Shown piece by piece: positions 1-5,432 of a stretch of DNA of 11,313 nt. The DNA comes from Spirochaetaceae bacterium (GTDB lineage: Bacteria; Spirochaetota; Spirochaetia; Treponematales; Breznakiellaceae). Each line of letters starts with the position of its first letter. Positions within the stretch are counted from its first letter, which is position 1. The DNA is taken from NCBI GenBank assembly GCA_031267475.1, contig JAIRZA010000121.1, positions 1 through 11,313 of the forward strand, read 5' to 3'. A program made the position numbers and the translations under genes. A model generated the notes under the pieces. It searched no databases. It was not told the origin of the DNA and saw only the letters and a program-made list of their open reading frames with translations.

Positions 1-632
1 TTGTCATAGAGCAACTCTCCGTTCCAAAAGCCAGCGCCGTTATCCCACTCCCAATCAGCAAGCGGTGTAAGGTCGTTGTCGCTATATCTGAAGGAGAGGT
101 ATTCAAGGGATGAATCGACTCCCGGCGCTTTGGCGGTGATCGTGTAGGGGTAGGACTGCCCGCCGTTTCGGACGGTTACTGTAATGACGACGGGCAGATT
201 CTGTCCGCCTTCCACGCCCGGGGCGGGGATGTTTGTCATCTCCACAAGTCCTTCGGCCGCCTCTCCCTGTCCTTTCGTTTTGACGCGGTTCCACGAAACG
301 GCTGTTGAAGCGCCTGTTTTTAGGGCTTCGGCTTCTACGGTGAGTGTTCCTTTGCTGTTTACCACGTCTGTTATGGTGTAATCGCCCTTGTTTTGGCTAA
401 AGCCGACGAGGTTTTTTTTCTCCTCGTCTTCCGAGTAATAGACGGTTAGGGATTTAAGTTTTAGTTCTTCCGAGGGCGGTGGCTTGCCCCCCCCCCCCCC
501 AATGCCCAGGCTGATGCTGCCGGTGTCGGCTTCTCCGCACGCTGTGAACAGCGCGGCTGTAAACAGCACTGCCGCGAACAGCATGGCGGCGGCGGCTGAA
601 ACGGCTGTAAAATGTTTCTGTACCTTTTTCAT
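1..632 (-). CDS. Probable surface lipoprotein with poly-G tract, 3' end outside window
   Basis: The ATG at 632 follows a strong ribosome binding site (AAGGAG at 643-638, 5 nt spacing). The frame stays open for 210 codons to the window edge, so the C-terminus is missing. Residues 1-31 are a lipoprotein signal peptide: basic MKK start, Ala/Leu/Phe-rich core and lipobox LFTAC, making Cys32 the likely lipidated residue. Residues 45-49 are five glycines encoded by 14 consecutive G (500-487), in frame here. Beyond the tract is a secreted, beta-rich-looking region (LKSLTVYYSED..., VTVRNGGQSYPYTITAK, SSLEYLSFRYSDND). Its spacing recalls cadherin-like beta-sandwich repeats of other treponemal lipoproteins, but I cannot confirm the family. 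The function is unknown; an exposed envelope protein is the best inference. Either frame shift in the tract truncates the protein just after the lipobox region, suggesting on/off expression. No convincing promoter was seen in the 168 bp between the start and the intergenic G tract. Confidence 0.8.
   Translation of the reverse strand, partial: MKKVQKHFTAVSAAAAMLFAAVLFTAALFTACGEADTGSISLGIGGGGGKPPPSEELKLKSLTVYYSEDEEKKNLVGFSQNKGDYTITDVVNSKGTLTVEAEALKTGASTAVSWNRVKTKGQGEAAEGLVEMTNIPAPGVEGGQNLPVVITVTVRNGGQSYPYTITAKAPGVDSSLEYLSFRYSDNDLTPLADWEWDNGAGFWNGELLYD
487..500 (-). repeat. Homopolymer G14 (minus strand) inside lipoprotein gene
   Basis: Fourteen consecutive G on the coding strand encode Gly45-Gly48 and the first two bases of Gly49 (GGC). 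The present length is the open one. With 13 G the downstream frame reads GCA AGC CAC CGC CCT CGG AAG AAC TAA. With 15 G it reads CAA GCC ACC GCC CTC GGA AGA ACT AAA ACT TAA. Both alternatives stop within about ten codons. Long G tracts are slippage-prone, so this is a candidate phase-variation switch. A homopolymer length error in the assembly is the alternative. Confidence 0.85.
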
Positions 633-800
633 ATAAACTCCTTGGTTAAAAATATTTTTCCGGCGCGGCGGCTGACGTACAGACTGGTCTGCCCGGCTGG
701 TCGGCCCAATTGCCGCGAAATGATGATAGAATGGGTGTTTTAGTCGTATTACGGCGGGTGAGGAACTGATATATTCTGTTTAAAAAAGAGTTTTAGAAGT

Positions 801-813
801 GGGGGGGGGGGGG
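801..813 (+). repeat. Intergenic homopolymer G13 (plus strand)
   Basis: Thirteen G directly abut the left arm of the palindrome at 814-854. The tract lies 168 bp upstream of the start of the minus-strand lipoprotein gene, where it reads as C13. It is not in a credible coding frame. In Treponema pallidum, poly-G length upstream of some tpr genes and of the OmpW homologue TP0126 modulates transcription. By analogy this tract could alter expression of the lipoprotein, but no promoter can be placed next to it with confidence. Confidence 0.8.
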
Positions 814-854
814 ATTAATTCTCTGCAAACGCTCTGCGTTTGCAGAGAATTAAT
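814..854. repeat. Perfect 18-bp inverted repeat, 5-nt loop
   Basis: The left arm ATTAATTCTCTGCAAACG (814-831) is exactly complementary to the right arm (837-854), with loop CTCTG. It starts at the base after the G13 tract. No T run follows on either strand, so a conventional terminator is unlikely. The right arm is also the beginning of a degenerate direct repeat (836-870 and 984-1017), so it seems to belong to a repeat family. Confidence 0.85.
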
Positions 855-870
855 CTTACGTAGTTTGCGC
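836..870. repeat. Degenerate direct repeat, copy 1
   Basis: This 35-bp segment resembles 984-1017. Both follow the pattern GCG(T/C)TT(G/A)CAG, then TTAAT, then CGTAGTTTGCGC, with exact identity over the last 12 bases and a 2-bp length difference in the middle. The copies start 148 bp apart. The inverted copy of the terminal 11-mer at 1039-1049 shows that the same motif also builds the palindrome at 1007-1049. Confidence 0.6.
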
Positions 871-983
871 TCTGTGCAAGCTGTGCGGTGTGAATGAGTT
901 GTAATATAATGTGTATGGCTTGGCGTTAAAATATTCATGATAGTAATATACCGCAAAACTGCTAAAATGGCAAGCGGATTAAA

Positions 984-1017
984 GCGCTTACAGCGCGTTA
1001 ATTTTCGTAGTTTGCGC
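984..1017. repeat. Degenerate direct repeat, copy 2
   Basis: This is the partner of 836-870. It shares TTAAT and an exact 12-bp end, CGTAGTTTGCGC, and runs into the palindrome at 1007-1049. The two copies suggest repeated insertion or duplication of a small palindromic element. Confidence 0.6.
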
Positions 1018-1049
1018 CGCAAGCGCACCGCGCTTGCGGCGCAAACTAC
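1007..1049 (-). terminator. Perfect 20-bp palindrome 3' of the OMP gene; repeat or U-less terminator
   Basis: The arms 1007-1026 and 1030-1049 are exactly complementary, with only ACC as loop (arm GTAGTTTGCGCCGCAAGCGC). It lies 47 nt downstream of the outer-membrane protein stop codon. Minus-strand sequence after it begins with C and then GAAAATTAACG, so no U tract is present and classical Rho-independent termination is doubtful. The inner arms, CGCAAGCGC and GCGCTTGCG, are identical to those of the hairpin at 7301-7327, which also sits just 3' of a minus-strand gene. A dispersed palindromic element used as a 3' end structure is therefore plausible. Confidence 0.5.
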
Positions 1050-1095
1050 ACGCCATAATGAATGGATAAACGCGCGTTGAGCCGGTGAGCCTTAT

Positions 1096-1731
1096 TTAGA
1101 AAATCCAGCCTACGCCGATTTTGATTATGGGGCCGTGTCCAATTTGAATTTCCGGCAAAGACGCGCCGTTTCTTCTAGCTTCTTTCTCTAAATCTTCTTC
1201 ATATTCGTTTATCAAGCGTATACCGTATACGGCTTCGGCGCGGATGAACAAGTTATCGCTGAGCAAAAAATCCGCCCCAAAACCAAATCTAAACCAAAGG
1301 GAGTTTAAATCTGAAACTTCATCGCTGGCTCCTTTACCCTTTCTGTCTCCTTGTGAAAGAAATATCTGGTAATCAGCTCCGGCAAGCGGGTAAAGGAACA
1401 CCAAACCGGCGCTAAATGGGTATTTTAGCAGAAGTCCAAAGTTCAAGGCGGAAAATAAGCCAGTGTTATCATTCACATTTATGATTTTAATTGTTGAATA
1501 TCCGGTAGTAAACGCGGCGTACAATTCCGCATACGTCATGTCAAAAAAAGCAAAACCGCCAAAGCCCATATTTTCCATGGATATTGCTGCCGTAGCGTTG
1601 TCGTAAATTATGCCGCCGCCCAAATTCGCCGTAAGTATACCGCCGGCGCCGGCTTTTAACGAAAAATCTTCTTGCGCAAAAGCCGTAAAACTCGTCAACG
1701 CGGCTGTTAGGATTAACAGATGTTTTTTCAT
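1096..1731 (-). CDS. Small outer-membrane beta-barrel protein
   Basis: This is a 211-residue protein. Residues 1-19 (MKKHLLILTAALTSFTAFA) form a Sec signal peptide with an AxA site before QED. The mature part alternates hydrophobic and polar residues rich in Gly, Tyr and Phe (GGFAFFDMTYAELYAAFTTGYS, NLFIRAEAVYGIRL, GPIIKIGVGWIF), as in 8-stranded outer-membrane barrels. It ends in Phe, the C-terminal residue typical of beta-barrels recognised by the Bam machinery. The length fits OmpW/OmpA-barrel-sized proteins, but I cannot assign a family. The segment EYEEDLEKEARRNGASLPEI is probably an extracellular or periplasmic loop. The start is the ATG at 1731, with AGGA at 1745-1742 as ribosome binding site. 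It appears to be a single-gene unit with a promoter at 1748-1775 and a palindrome after its stop. Its role could be a porin or structural barrel; the substrate is unknown. Confidence 0.75.
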   Translation of the reverse strand: MKKHLLILTAALTSFTAFAQEDFSLKAGAGGILTANLGGGIIYDNATAAISMENMGFGGFAFFDMTYAELYAAFTTGYSTIKIINVNDNTGLFSALNFGLLLKYPFSAGLVFLYPLAGADYQIFLSQGDRKGKGASDEVSDLNSLWFRFGFGADFLLSDNLFIRAEAVYGIRLINEYEEDLEKEARRNGASLPEIQIGHGPIIKIGVGWIF

Positions 1732-1747
1732 TATTCTAACTTCCTAA

Positions 1748-1775
1748 ATTAAAACATTTGTTGAATTTCTTTCAA
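1748..1775 (-). promoter_or_regulatory. Putative promoter of OMP gene with overlapping inverted repeats
   Basis: On the minus strand TTGAAA (1775-1770) and TTTAAT (1753-1748, 5 of 6 to consensus) are 16 bp apart. The -35 box is shared by two overlapping inverted repeats: TTTCAA-AAG-TTGAAA (1784-1770) and GTTGAA-AGAAA-TTCAAC (1776-1760). This looks like a regulator site over the -35 region. The predicted transcript start is only about 10 nt before the ATG, so the SD would sit at the very 5' end. That lowers confidence. Confidence 0.4.
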
Positions 1776-1909
1776 CTTTTGAAATTGACCTCATTTACTC
1801 GCGGCTTGGTCTAATGCCCCGAATCCTATCCTTCTTACCCTTAATAGAAATAAGCGCGTAACCTACGCGACACTTGCAAGATACGCCGCCGTTTTATAGC
1901 AAGGATGAG

Positions 1910-1929
1910 GCGCTAAAATAATATAGCGC
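1910..1929 (-). terminator. Possible terminator hairpin after mutase gene
   Basis: GCGCTA and TAGCGC form a 6-bp stem around an AT-rich 8-nt loop, starting 13 nt after the mutase stop codon. No U run follows on the minus strand (CTCATCC), so this is weak evidence. Confidence 0.3.
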
Positions 1930-1942
1930 ATAAAAATAAAAC

Positions 1943-3757
1943 TTATAAGATATTTCTCGCGGAATCCGGCATCGCGGCAGCCTCTTGCACCATGCCGCGA
2001 TGCCATGCTAAAAATTCTTTTTCAATATGCGGATTCATTCCTTCAACATCCGCCATGACGCGAAAAACCGGCTCTGTACCTGAACCACGCATCCAAAGGG
2101 AGGCGAATTCTATATGATTTTTGTTGGAAAAATAGATGCGGAGTCCGCCGCGTCCGGCCTCGCCAAAGTTTTTAATGCCGCGCCGCTCCTCGCTGCCGTT
2201 ATAGGCGGCGGCTTCCCATTCGCATATCCCCCACTCGTTGAAGAAAACCTCTTTTTTTTCACGCCACTCGCGCAAAAATATTTTTTGATACCGTTCTTTT
2301 AGTTCCTCGTTTCCGGCGCTCGCAATCTTCAAGCGGGCATCGTCAGAATAGGCGCTTGTTGTGGTGAATAGAGGGAGGCTTTCTATTACGTCTGACAGTG
2401 TAAAATTGTTTGAGTATGGCGTTTCAACACCGCGTCTATCGCGCCATAGTTCGAAAAATCCTTTTTTCCCCGGATTTGATCGTATTCGCAGCAACTTCAG
2501 CAGCGCCATGATTGTTTGAAGCGGATCGCGCACGGATTGCGGGTGAACTATGCTGCCGCCCGCCGCGCCTTCGCCCATAATCGGCGTTGTCCAGCCTTCG
2601 GCGCGAAGCCGCCGCCCAAGGTTTACCACGTTGGCCTCGCCTGTTTCAGCGCGGAAGACTTCCGCGCCGAAGGCGCGCGCGATTCTGTCTATGCGCATTG
2701 ATGTCGCATCGTTCACGGCAATGGCTGTTTTATGCAGCAGCCCGCTTTTCTTGTCGAGATTCGGGGATTCTGTCCATACAAGCTGGCAGAGACTGGAAAG
2801 ACAGGCAAGCGCGAATACCTCCTGAGCTTCCAGAGGACGGGCGCAGCCTGCTTTTTCGTCAAAAATCACGATGTTTCCGCGGTCGCCGTCGCAATCGGGC
2901 GTGTAAGCTAGAACAAAGTCGTTATCGCGCCGCCAGAGTTCATTCAAAAAGTCGCGGCAGGGTGTTAATCCTTCGCCTTCCGGTACTATTTGATGGACTA
3001 TTTCTCCGGAATGAGCGTTAATCGCGGTGAATTTTAGCTTGAATTTTCCAAAAAAATCCTTGTCTATGCTGAGCGTCCGCGCGGAACCGTTAAAATCCGC
3101 GGCGATTCCAAGCGGCGCGGATTTTATCACGCTTGCCAACTCAGTCAAGACGCACTCTTGACCGCCTGCCGCCGTTTCACGGCTAATGTCCATGTACGCC
3201 GCGAGCGCTTCCGCCTTGAAACGCGGGGCGTTATTCATGGTGTTGTCAAACGCCACCGCATCAACGGTGTCAAGGCTTTCGAGTAGAATACCGGCGGCAG
3301 ACTGCGACGCACTGAGTGTTCGGAAATCTTTTTCAAGCTGCGCCGCATCCGCGACGCTCAGTACGCCGCCGTCTGTTAGTCCGAATTTTACGCCGTTGTA
3401 AGCTATTGGGTTATGGCTTGCCGAGATGTAAATAAATCCGTCCGCTTTGTTTTCCGCGCCGCAGGCGGCGGCGTAGGCCATTATTTCCGGCGCGGCTAGA
3501 ATTCCACAAAAAATGACACCGGCGTTTTTTGCGAGCAATGTTTTAACTAATGTTTGCGCGATAGCCGGTCCTGTGGGCCTTGTATCGAGCCCTACGATTA
3601 CACGGGCAGAACCGGACTTTTTTTGTAAAAAGTCCGTGAACACGGATGCCGCCGCCGCTGAAACAACTGTATGGAACGCGGATATTTTTTGTGAATGGCT
3701 TTCTTCGCCGCCGTCTTCCGCAAAGACATCGCGCCAGCCGGATGCTGAAAGTATCAC
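1943..3757 (-). CDS. Phosphoglucomutase/phosphomannomutase family enzyme
   Basis: This 604-residue alpha-D-phosphohexomutase is a cytosolic enzyme that moves phosphate between the 1- and 6-positions of hexose phosphates through a phosphoserine. Four family signatures are in order. The N-terminal LSASGWRDVFAED is at about 3-15. The catalytic serine loop ISASHNP has Ser114. The metal loop TPDCDGDR has Asp288, Asp290 and Asp292. The phosphate-binding loop RGSGTEP is at 557-563. The sugar-binding loop reads MGEGAAGG (394-401), unlike the usual GEESGH type, so substrate (glucose, mannose or amino sugar) cannot be read off. The protein is longer than typical bacterial phosphomannomutases (about 450-550), with additional sequence around 420-540. 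The start is GTG at 3757 with weak AAGG 7 nt upstream. A stop four codons upstream in frame blocks extension, although open sequence lies behind it. It lies 105 bp after recA and may be cotranscribed. Confidence 0.85.
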   Translation of the reverse strand: MILSASGWRDVFAEDGGEESHSQKISAFHTVVSAAAASVFTDFLQKKSGSARVIVGLDTRPTGPAIAQTLVKTLLAKNAGVIFCGILAAPEIMAYAAACGAENKADGFIYISASHNPIAYNGVKFGLTDGGVLSVADAAQLEKDFRTLSASQSAAGILLESLDTVDAVAFDNTMNNAPRFKAEALAAYMDISRETAAGGQECVLTELASVIKSAPLGIAADFNGSARTLSIDKDFFGKFKLKFTAINAHSGEIVHQIVPEGEGLTPCRDFLNELWRRDNDFVLAYTPDCDGDRGNIVIFDEKAGCARPLEAQEVFALACLSSLCQLVWTESPNLDKKSGLLHKTAIAVNDATSMRIDRIARAFGAEVFRAETGEANVVNLGRRLRAEGWTTPIMGEGAAGGSIVHPQSVRDPLQTIMALLKLLRIRSNPGKKGFFELWRDRRGVETPYSNNFTLSDVIESLPLFTTTSAYSDDARLKIASAGNEELKERYQKIFLREWREKKEVFFNEWGICEWEAAAYNGSEERRGIKNFGEAGRGGLRIYFSNKNHIEFASLWMRGSGTEPVFRVMADVEGMNPHIEKEFLAWHRGMVQEAAAMPDSARNIL

Positions 3758-3834
3758 CGGCGCGCCTTACCATATTTTAGGTTGAAATTTACCGTCCGGC
3801 GTATCAATTTTAATGTTTTCCCTAGTCTGTTCAA
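3754..3834 (-). CDS. Possible 26-codon leader ORF coupled to mutase gene
   Basis: A very good ribosome binding site (AAAAGGAG, 3851-3844) lies between recA and the mutase gene, far from the mutase start. Nine nt beyond it a TTG (3834) opens a 26-codon frame encoding a basic peptide (begins MNRLGKTLKLIRR). It ends at a TGA overlapping the mutase GTG as GTGA, the classical layout for translational coupling. A competing reading uses ATT at 3835, 8 nt from the SD. It gives 22 codons (contains ENIKIDTPDGKFQPK) in the mutase frame, ending at TAA 3769-3767, four codons before the GTG. That frame looks more protein-like, so it may be a broken mutase N-terminal extension. I cannot decide between them. 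Confidence 0.3.
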   Translation of the reverse strand: MNRLGKTLKLIRRTVNFNLKYGKARR

Positions 3835-3862
3835 TATGTGAAACTCCTTTTATAGCGGCGTT

Positions 3863-5167
3863 CTAAAAAAGCCCCTCGTCTTCGTCTTCCTCGATTATTG
3901 CGCTTGCCGCCGTATTCTTTGCCGCCGCCGCATTCTTTGGCGCCGCCGGTTTTTTTGCCGTGTCCGGCGATGGCTCGGCGGCTTGCGGGGTCTGTTTTGC
4001 GCTTGAAGGGGCGGGTGTCTTCACAGCGGGCGGGGCTTCCGGTGTTTTGGCGGGTTTTACGGGCGCTGATGCAGTTGCATCAGCGGTTTTGTCAGCGATT
4101 GATGATGCGGCTGTTTCTGCGGTTTTGCTGGGAAACATGACTTTTCGGACTCGTTCTTCAACCTCGGCGGCAAATTCCTGATTCTTTTCAAGGTAATCCT
4201 TGGCGTTATCCCGCCCTTGTCCTACTTTTTCTTCGCCATACGAGAACCAAGCGCCTTTTTTATCGATAATTTCATACTTTACGGCGGCGTCAAGCAGGCT
4301 GCCTATGGCGGAAATGCCTTTTCCAAACATGATTTCCATTTCCACCTTGCGGAAAGGCGGCGCTACTTTGTTTTTTACTACTTTTACCTTGACGCGGTTG
4401 CCAATTGCGTCAGCGTCGCCGCCTTTTTCTATGGTTTCTTGTTTTCGCACATCAAGCCGCACGGACGCATAGAATTTAAGCGCGTTGCCGCCTGTTGTTG
4501 TTTCTGGGTTGCCGAACATTACGCCTATTTTCATGCGTATCTGGTTGATGAAAATTAGAACCGTCCGCGATTTTCCGATTATGGCGGTTAGTTTTCGCAG
4601 GGCCTGGCTCATTAAACGGGCTTGGAGTCCAACGTGCGCGTCTCCCATGTCGCCCTCAATTTCGGCCTGCGGTGTCAGCGCGGCGACAGAGTCAACAACG
4701 ATTACGTCCACCGCGCCGGAGCGGACTAGGCTTTCCGCGATTTCAAGCGCCTGTTCACCGGAATCGGGCTGTGAAACTTCAAGGTTGTCAATGTCGACTC
4801 CCAGATTCTTCGCGTAAATTGGGTCAAGCGCGTGTTCCGCGTCAATGAATGCGCAGATTCCTCCAAGTTTTTGGGCTTCCGCAACGGCGTGCAACGCTAG
4901 TGTTGTCTTGCCGGATGATTCCGGTCCAAATATCTCTATGATGCGTCCCCGCGGATACCCGCCTATTCCCAAGGCTTCATCCAAAAGTATTGAGCCTGTT
5001 GGTATTACTTCTATTCCCGCCGCATTTGCGTGTGTGCCCAGTTTTATCAGCGATCCCGCGCCGAACTGTTTTTCAATTTGAAGTCTAACTGCTTCGAGCG
5101 CTTTCAGTTTATCTTCAGGACTCGCCCTGCTGTCTCCCGTGTTTTTTGCTTCCGCCGATTTTGCCAT
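3863..5167 (-). CDS. recA: Recombinase RecA with extended C-terminal tail
   Basis: RecA forms ATP-dependent filaments on single-stranded DNA, catalyses strand exchange and acts as SOS co-protease. The core is intact: Walker A GPESSGKT at 81-88, Walker B VIVVDS at 155-160, the L2 region FINQIRMKIGVMFGNPETTTGG from about 207, and KVKVVKNKVAPPF at about 260-272. The protein has 434 residues, against about 350 for E. coli. The excess is a low-complexity Ala/Pro/Lys/Thr-rich segment from about 347 to 425, ending in acidic EEDEDEGLF. Acidic C-termini are known to modulate RecA DNA binding; here the tail is held on a long, probably disordered linker. The ATG at 5167 has AGGAG 6 nt upstream. A palindrome and an AT-rich promoter region lie in the leader. 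The tail is in frame and ends at TAG, so it does not look like a frameshift product. Confidence 0.97.
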   Translation of the reverse strand: MAKSAEAKNTGDSRASPEDKLKALEAVRLQIEKQFGAGSLIKLGTHANAAGIEVIPTGSILLDEALGIGGYPRGRIIEIFGPESSGKTTLALHAVAEAQKLGGICAFIDAEHALDPIYAKNLGVDIDNLEVSQPDSGEQALEIAESLVRSGAVDVIVVDSVAALTPQAEIEGDMGDAHVGLQARLMSQALRKLTAIIGKSRTVLIFINQIRMKIGVMFGNPETTTGGNALKFYASVRLDVRKQETIEKGGDADAIGNRVKVKVVKNKVAPPFRKVEMEIMFGKGISAIGSLLDAAVKYEIIDKKGAWFSYGEEKVGQGRDNAKDYLEKNQEFAAEVEERVRKVMFPSKTAETAASSIADKTADATASAPVKPAKTPEAPPAVKTPAPSSAKQTPQAAEPSPDTAKKPAAPKNAAAAKNTAASAIIEEDEDEGLF

Positions 5168-5199
5168 ATCTATCTCCTAGTTACATTTTAATGAATCGC

Positions 5200-5222
5200 A
5201 TATTAGCATGAAGCGCTAATAT
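5200..5222 (-). promoter_or_regulatory. recA: Inverted repeat in recA leader, possible SOS-type operator
   Basis: ATATTAGC-N7-GCTAATAT is a perfect 8-bp inverted repeat 32 bp upstream of the recA ATG. It overlaps a -10-like TATATT (5223-5218, minus strand), the position expected of a repressor site. No convincing -35 box was found; the upstream sequence is AT-rich (TATATA, TATAAA). The motif does not match the common LexA boxes of E. coli (CTGT-N8-ACAG) or Gram-positives (GAAC-N4-GTTC). It would be either a different LexA site or that of another regulator. Confidence 0.45.
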
Positions 5223-5349
5223 ACACCGTTTATATATATCCGAAATAATATACTATGCTTTAATTTATCTTAAAAAAAAGAGTAAAAATAGAGAGCTTTA
5301 CCAACTGACTCTTGAAACTATGCGGGCTTTATGCCATGCTGGGTAAAGC

Positions 5350-5432
5350 GCCGGCGTGGTGGAATGGTAGACACGGCAGACTCAAAATCTGCTGAGGGCA
5401 ACTTCGTGAGAGTTCAAGTCTCTCCGCCGGCA
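5350..5432 (+). tRNA. tRNA-Leu, anticodon CAA
   Basis: The acceptor stem GCCGGCG (5350-5356) pairs with CGCCGGC (5425-5431), and the discriminator base is A (5432). The anticodon stem GCAGA/TCTGC encloses loop CTCAAAA, giving anticodon CAA (5383-5385), which reads UUG. The long variable arm (TGAGGGCAACTTCGT, 5393-5407) is typical of class II tRNA-Leu. The T stem GAGAG/CTCTC encloses TTCAAGT. CCA is not encoded. A weak promoter may lie upstream (TTGAAA at 5312-5317, poor -10), and a small hairpin GCGGA/TCCGC (5439-5455) follows the gene. The last 19 nt (5414-5432) overlap the 3' end of proS on the opposite strand. Confidence 0.95.

Larger units (their letters stand above)
633..1095. other. Gene-free interval with G tract and palindromic repeats
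   Basis: This 463-bp interval lies between the partial lipoprotein gene and the outer-membrane protein gene. An 82-codon open frame on the minus strand (1028-780) exists, but it is made of palindromic repeats and the C tract, so I do not call it a gene. The interval contains a G13 tract, two long perfect palindromes, a pair of degenerate direct repeats and a small hairpin (CAGAC-TG-GTCTG, 680-691) in the presumed 5' leader of the lipoprotein. The 11-mer GTAGTTTGCGC occurs at 860-870 and 1007-1017, and inverted at 1039-1049. Confidence 0.7.

Noticed and set aside
412..419. A8 run (minus strand) in the partial lipoprotein gene as a further slippage site
   Set aside because: Runs of eight A encoding lysines also occur in the mutase gene (2252-2259) and proS (5948-5955), so this length is ordinary here.
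780..1028. 82-codon open frame on the minus strand
   Set aside because: It is composed of the palindromic repeats and the C tract, has no ribosome binding site, and its protein repeats (RKLRK) merely mirror the DNA repeats.
814..1049. CRISPR-like array
   Set aside because: There are only two degenerate copies with no regular spacer pattern, and no cas genes in the window.
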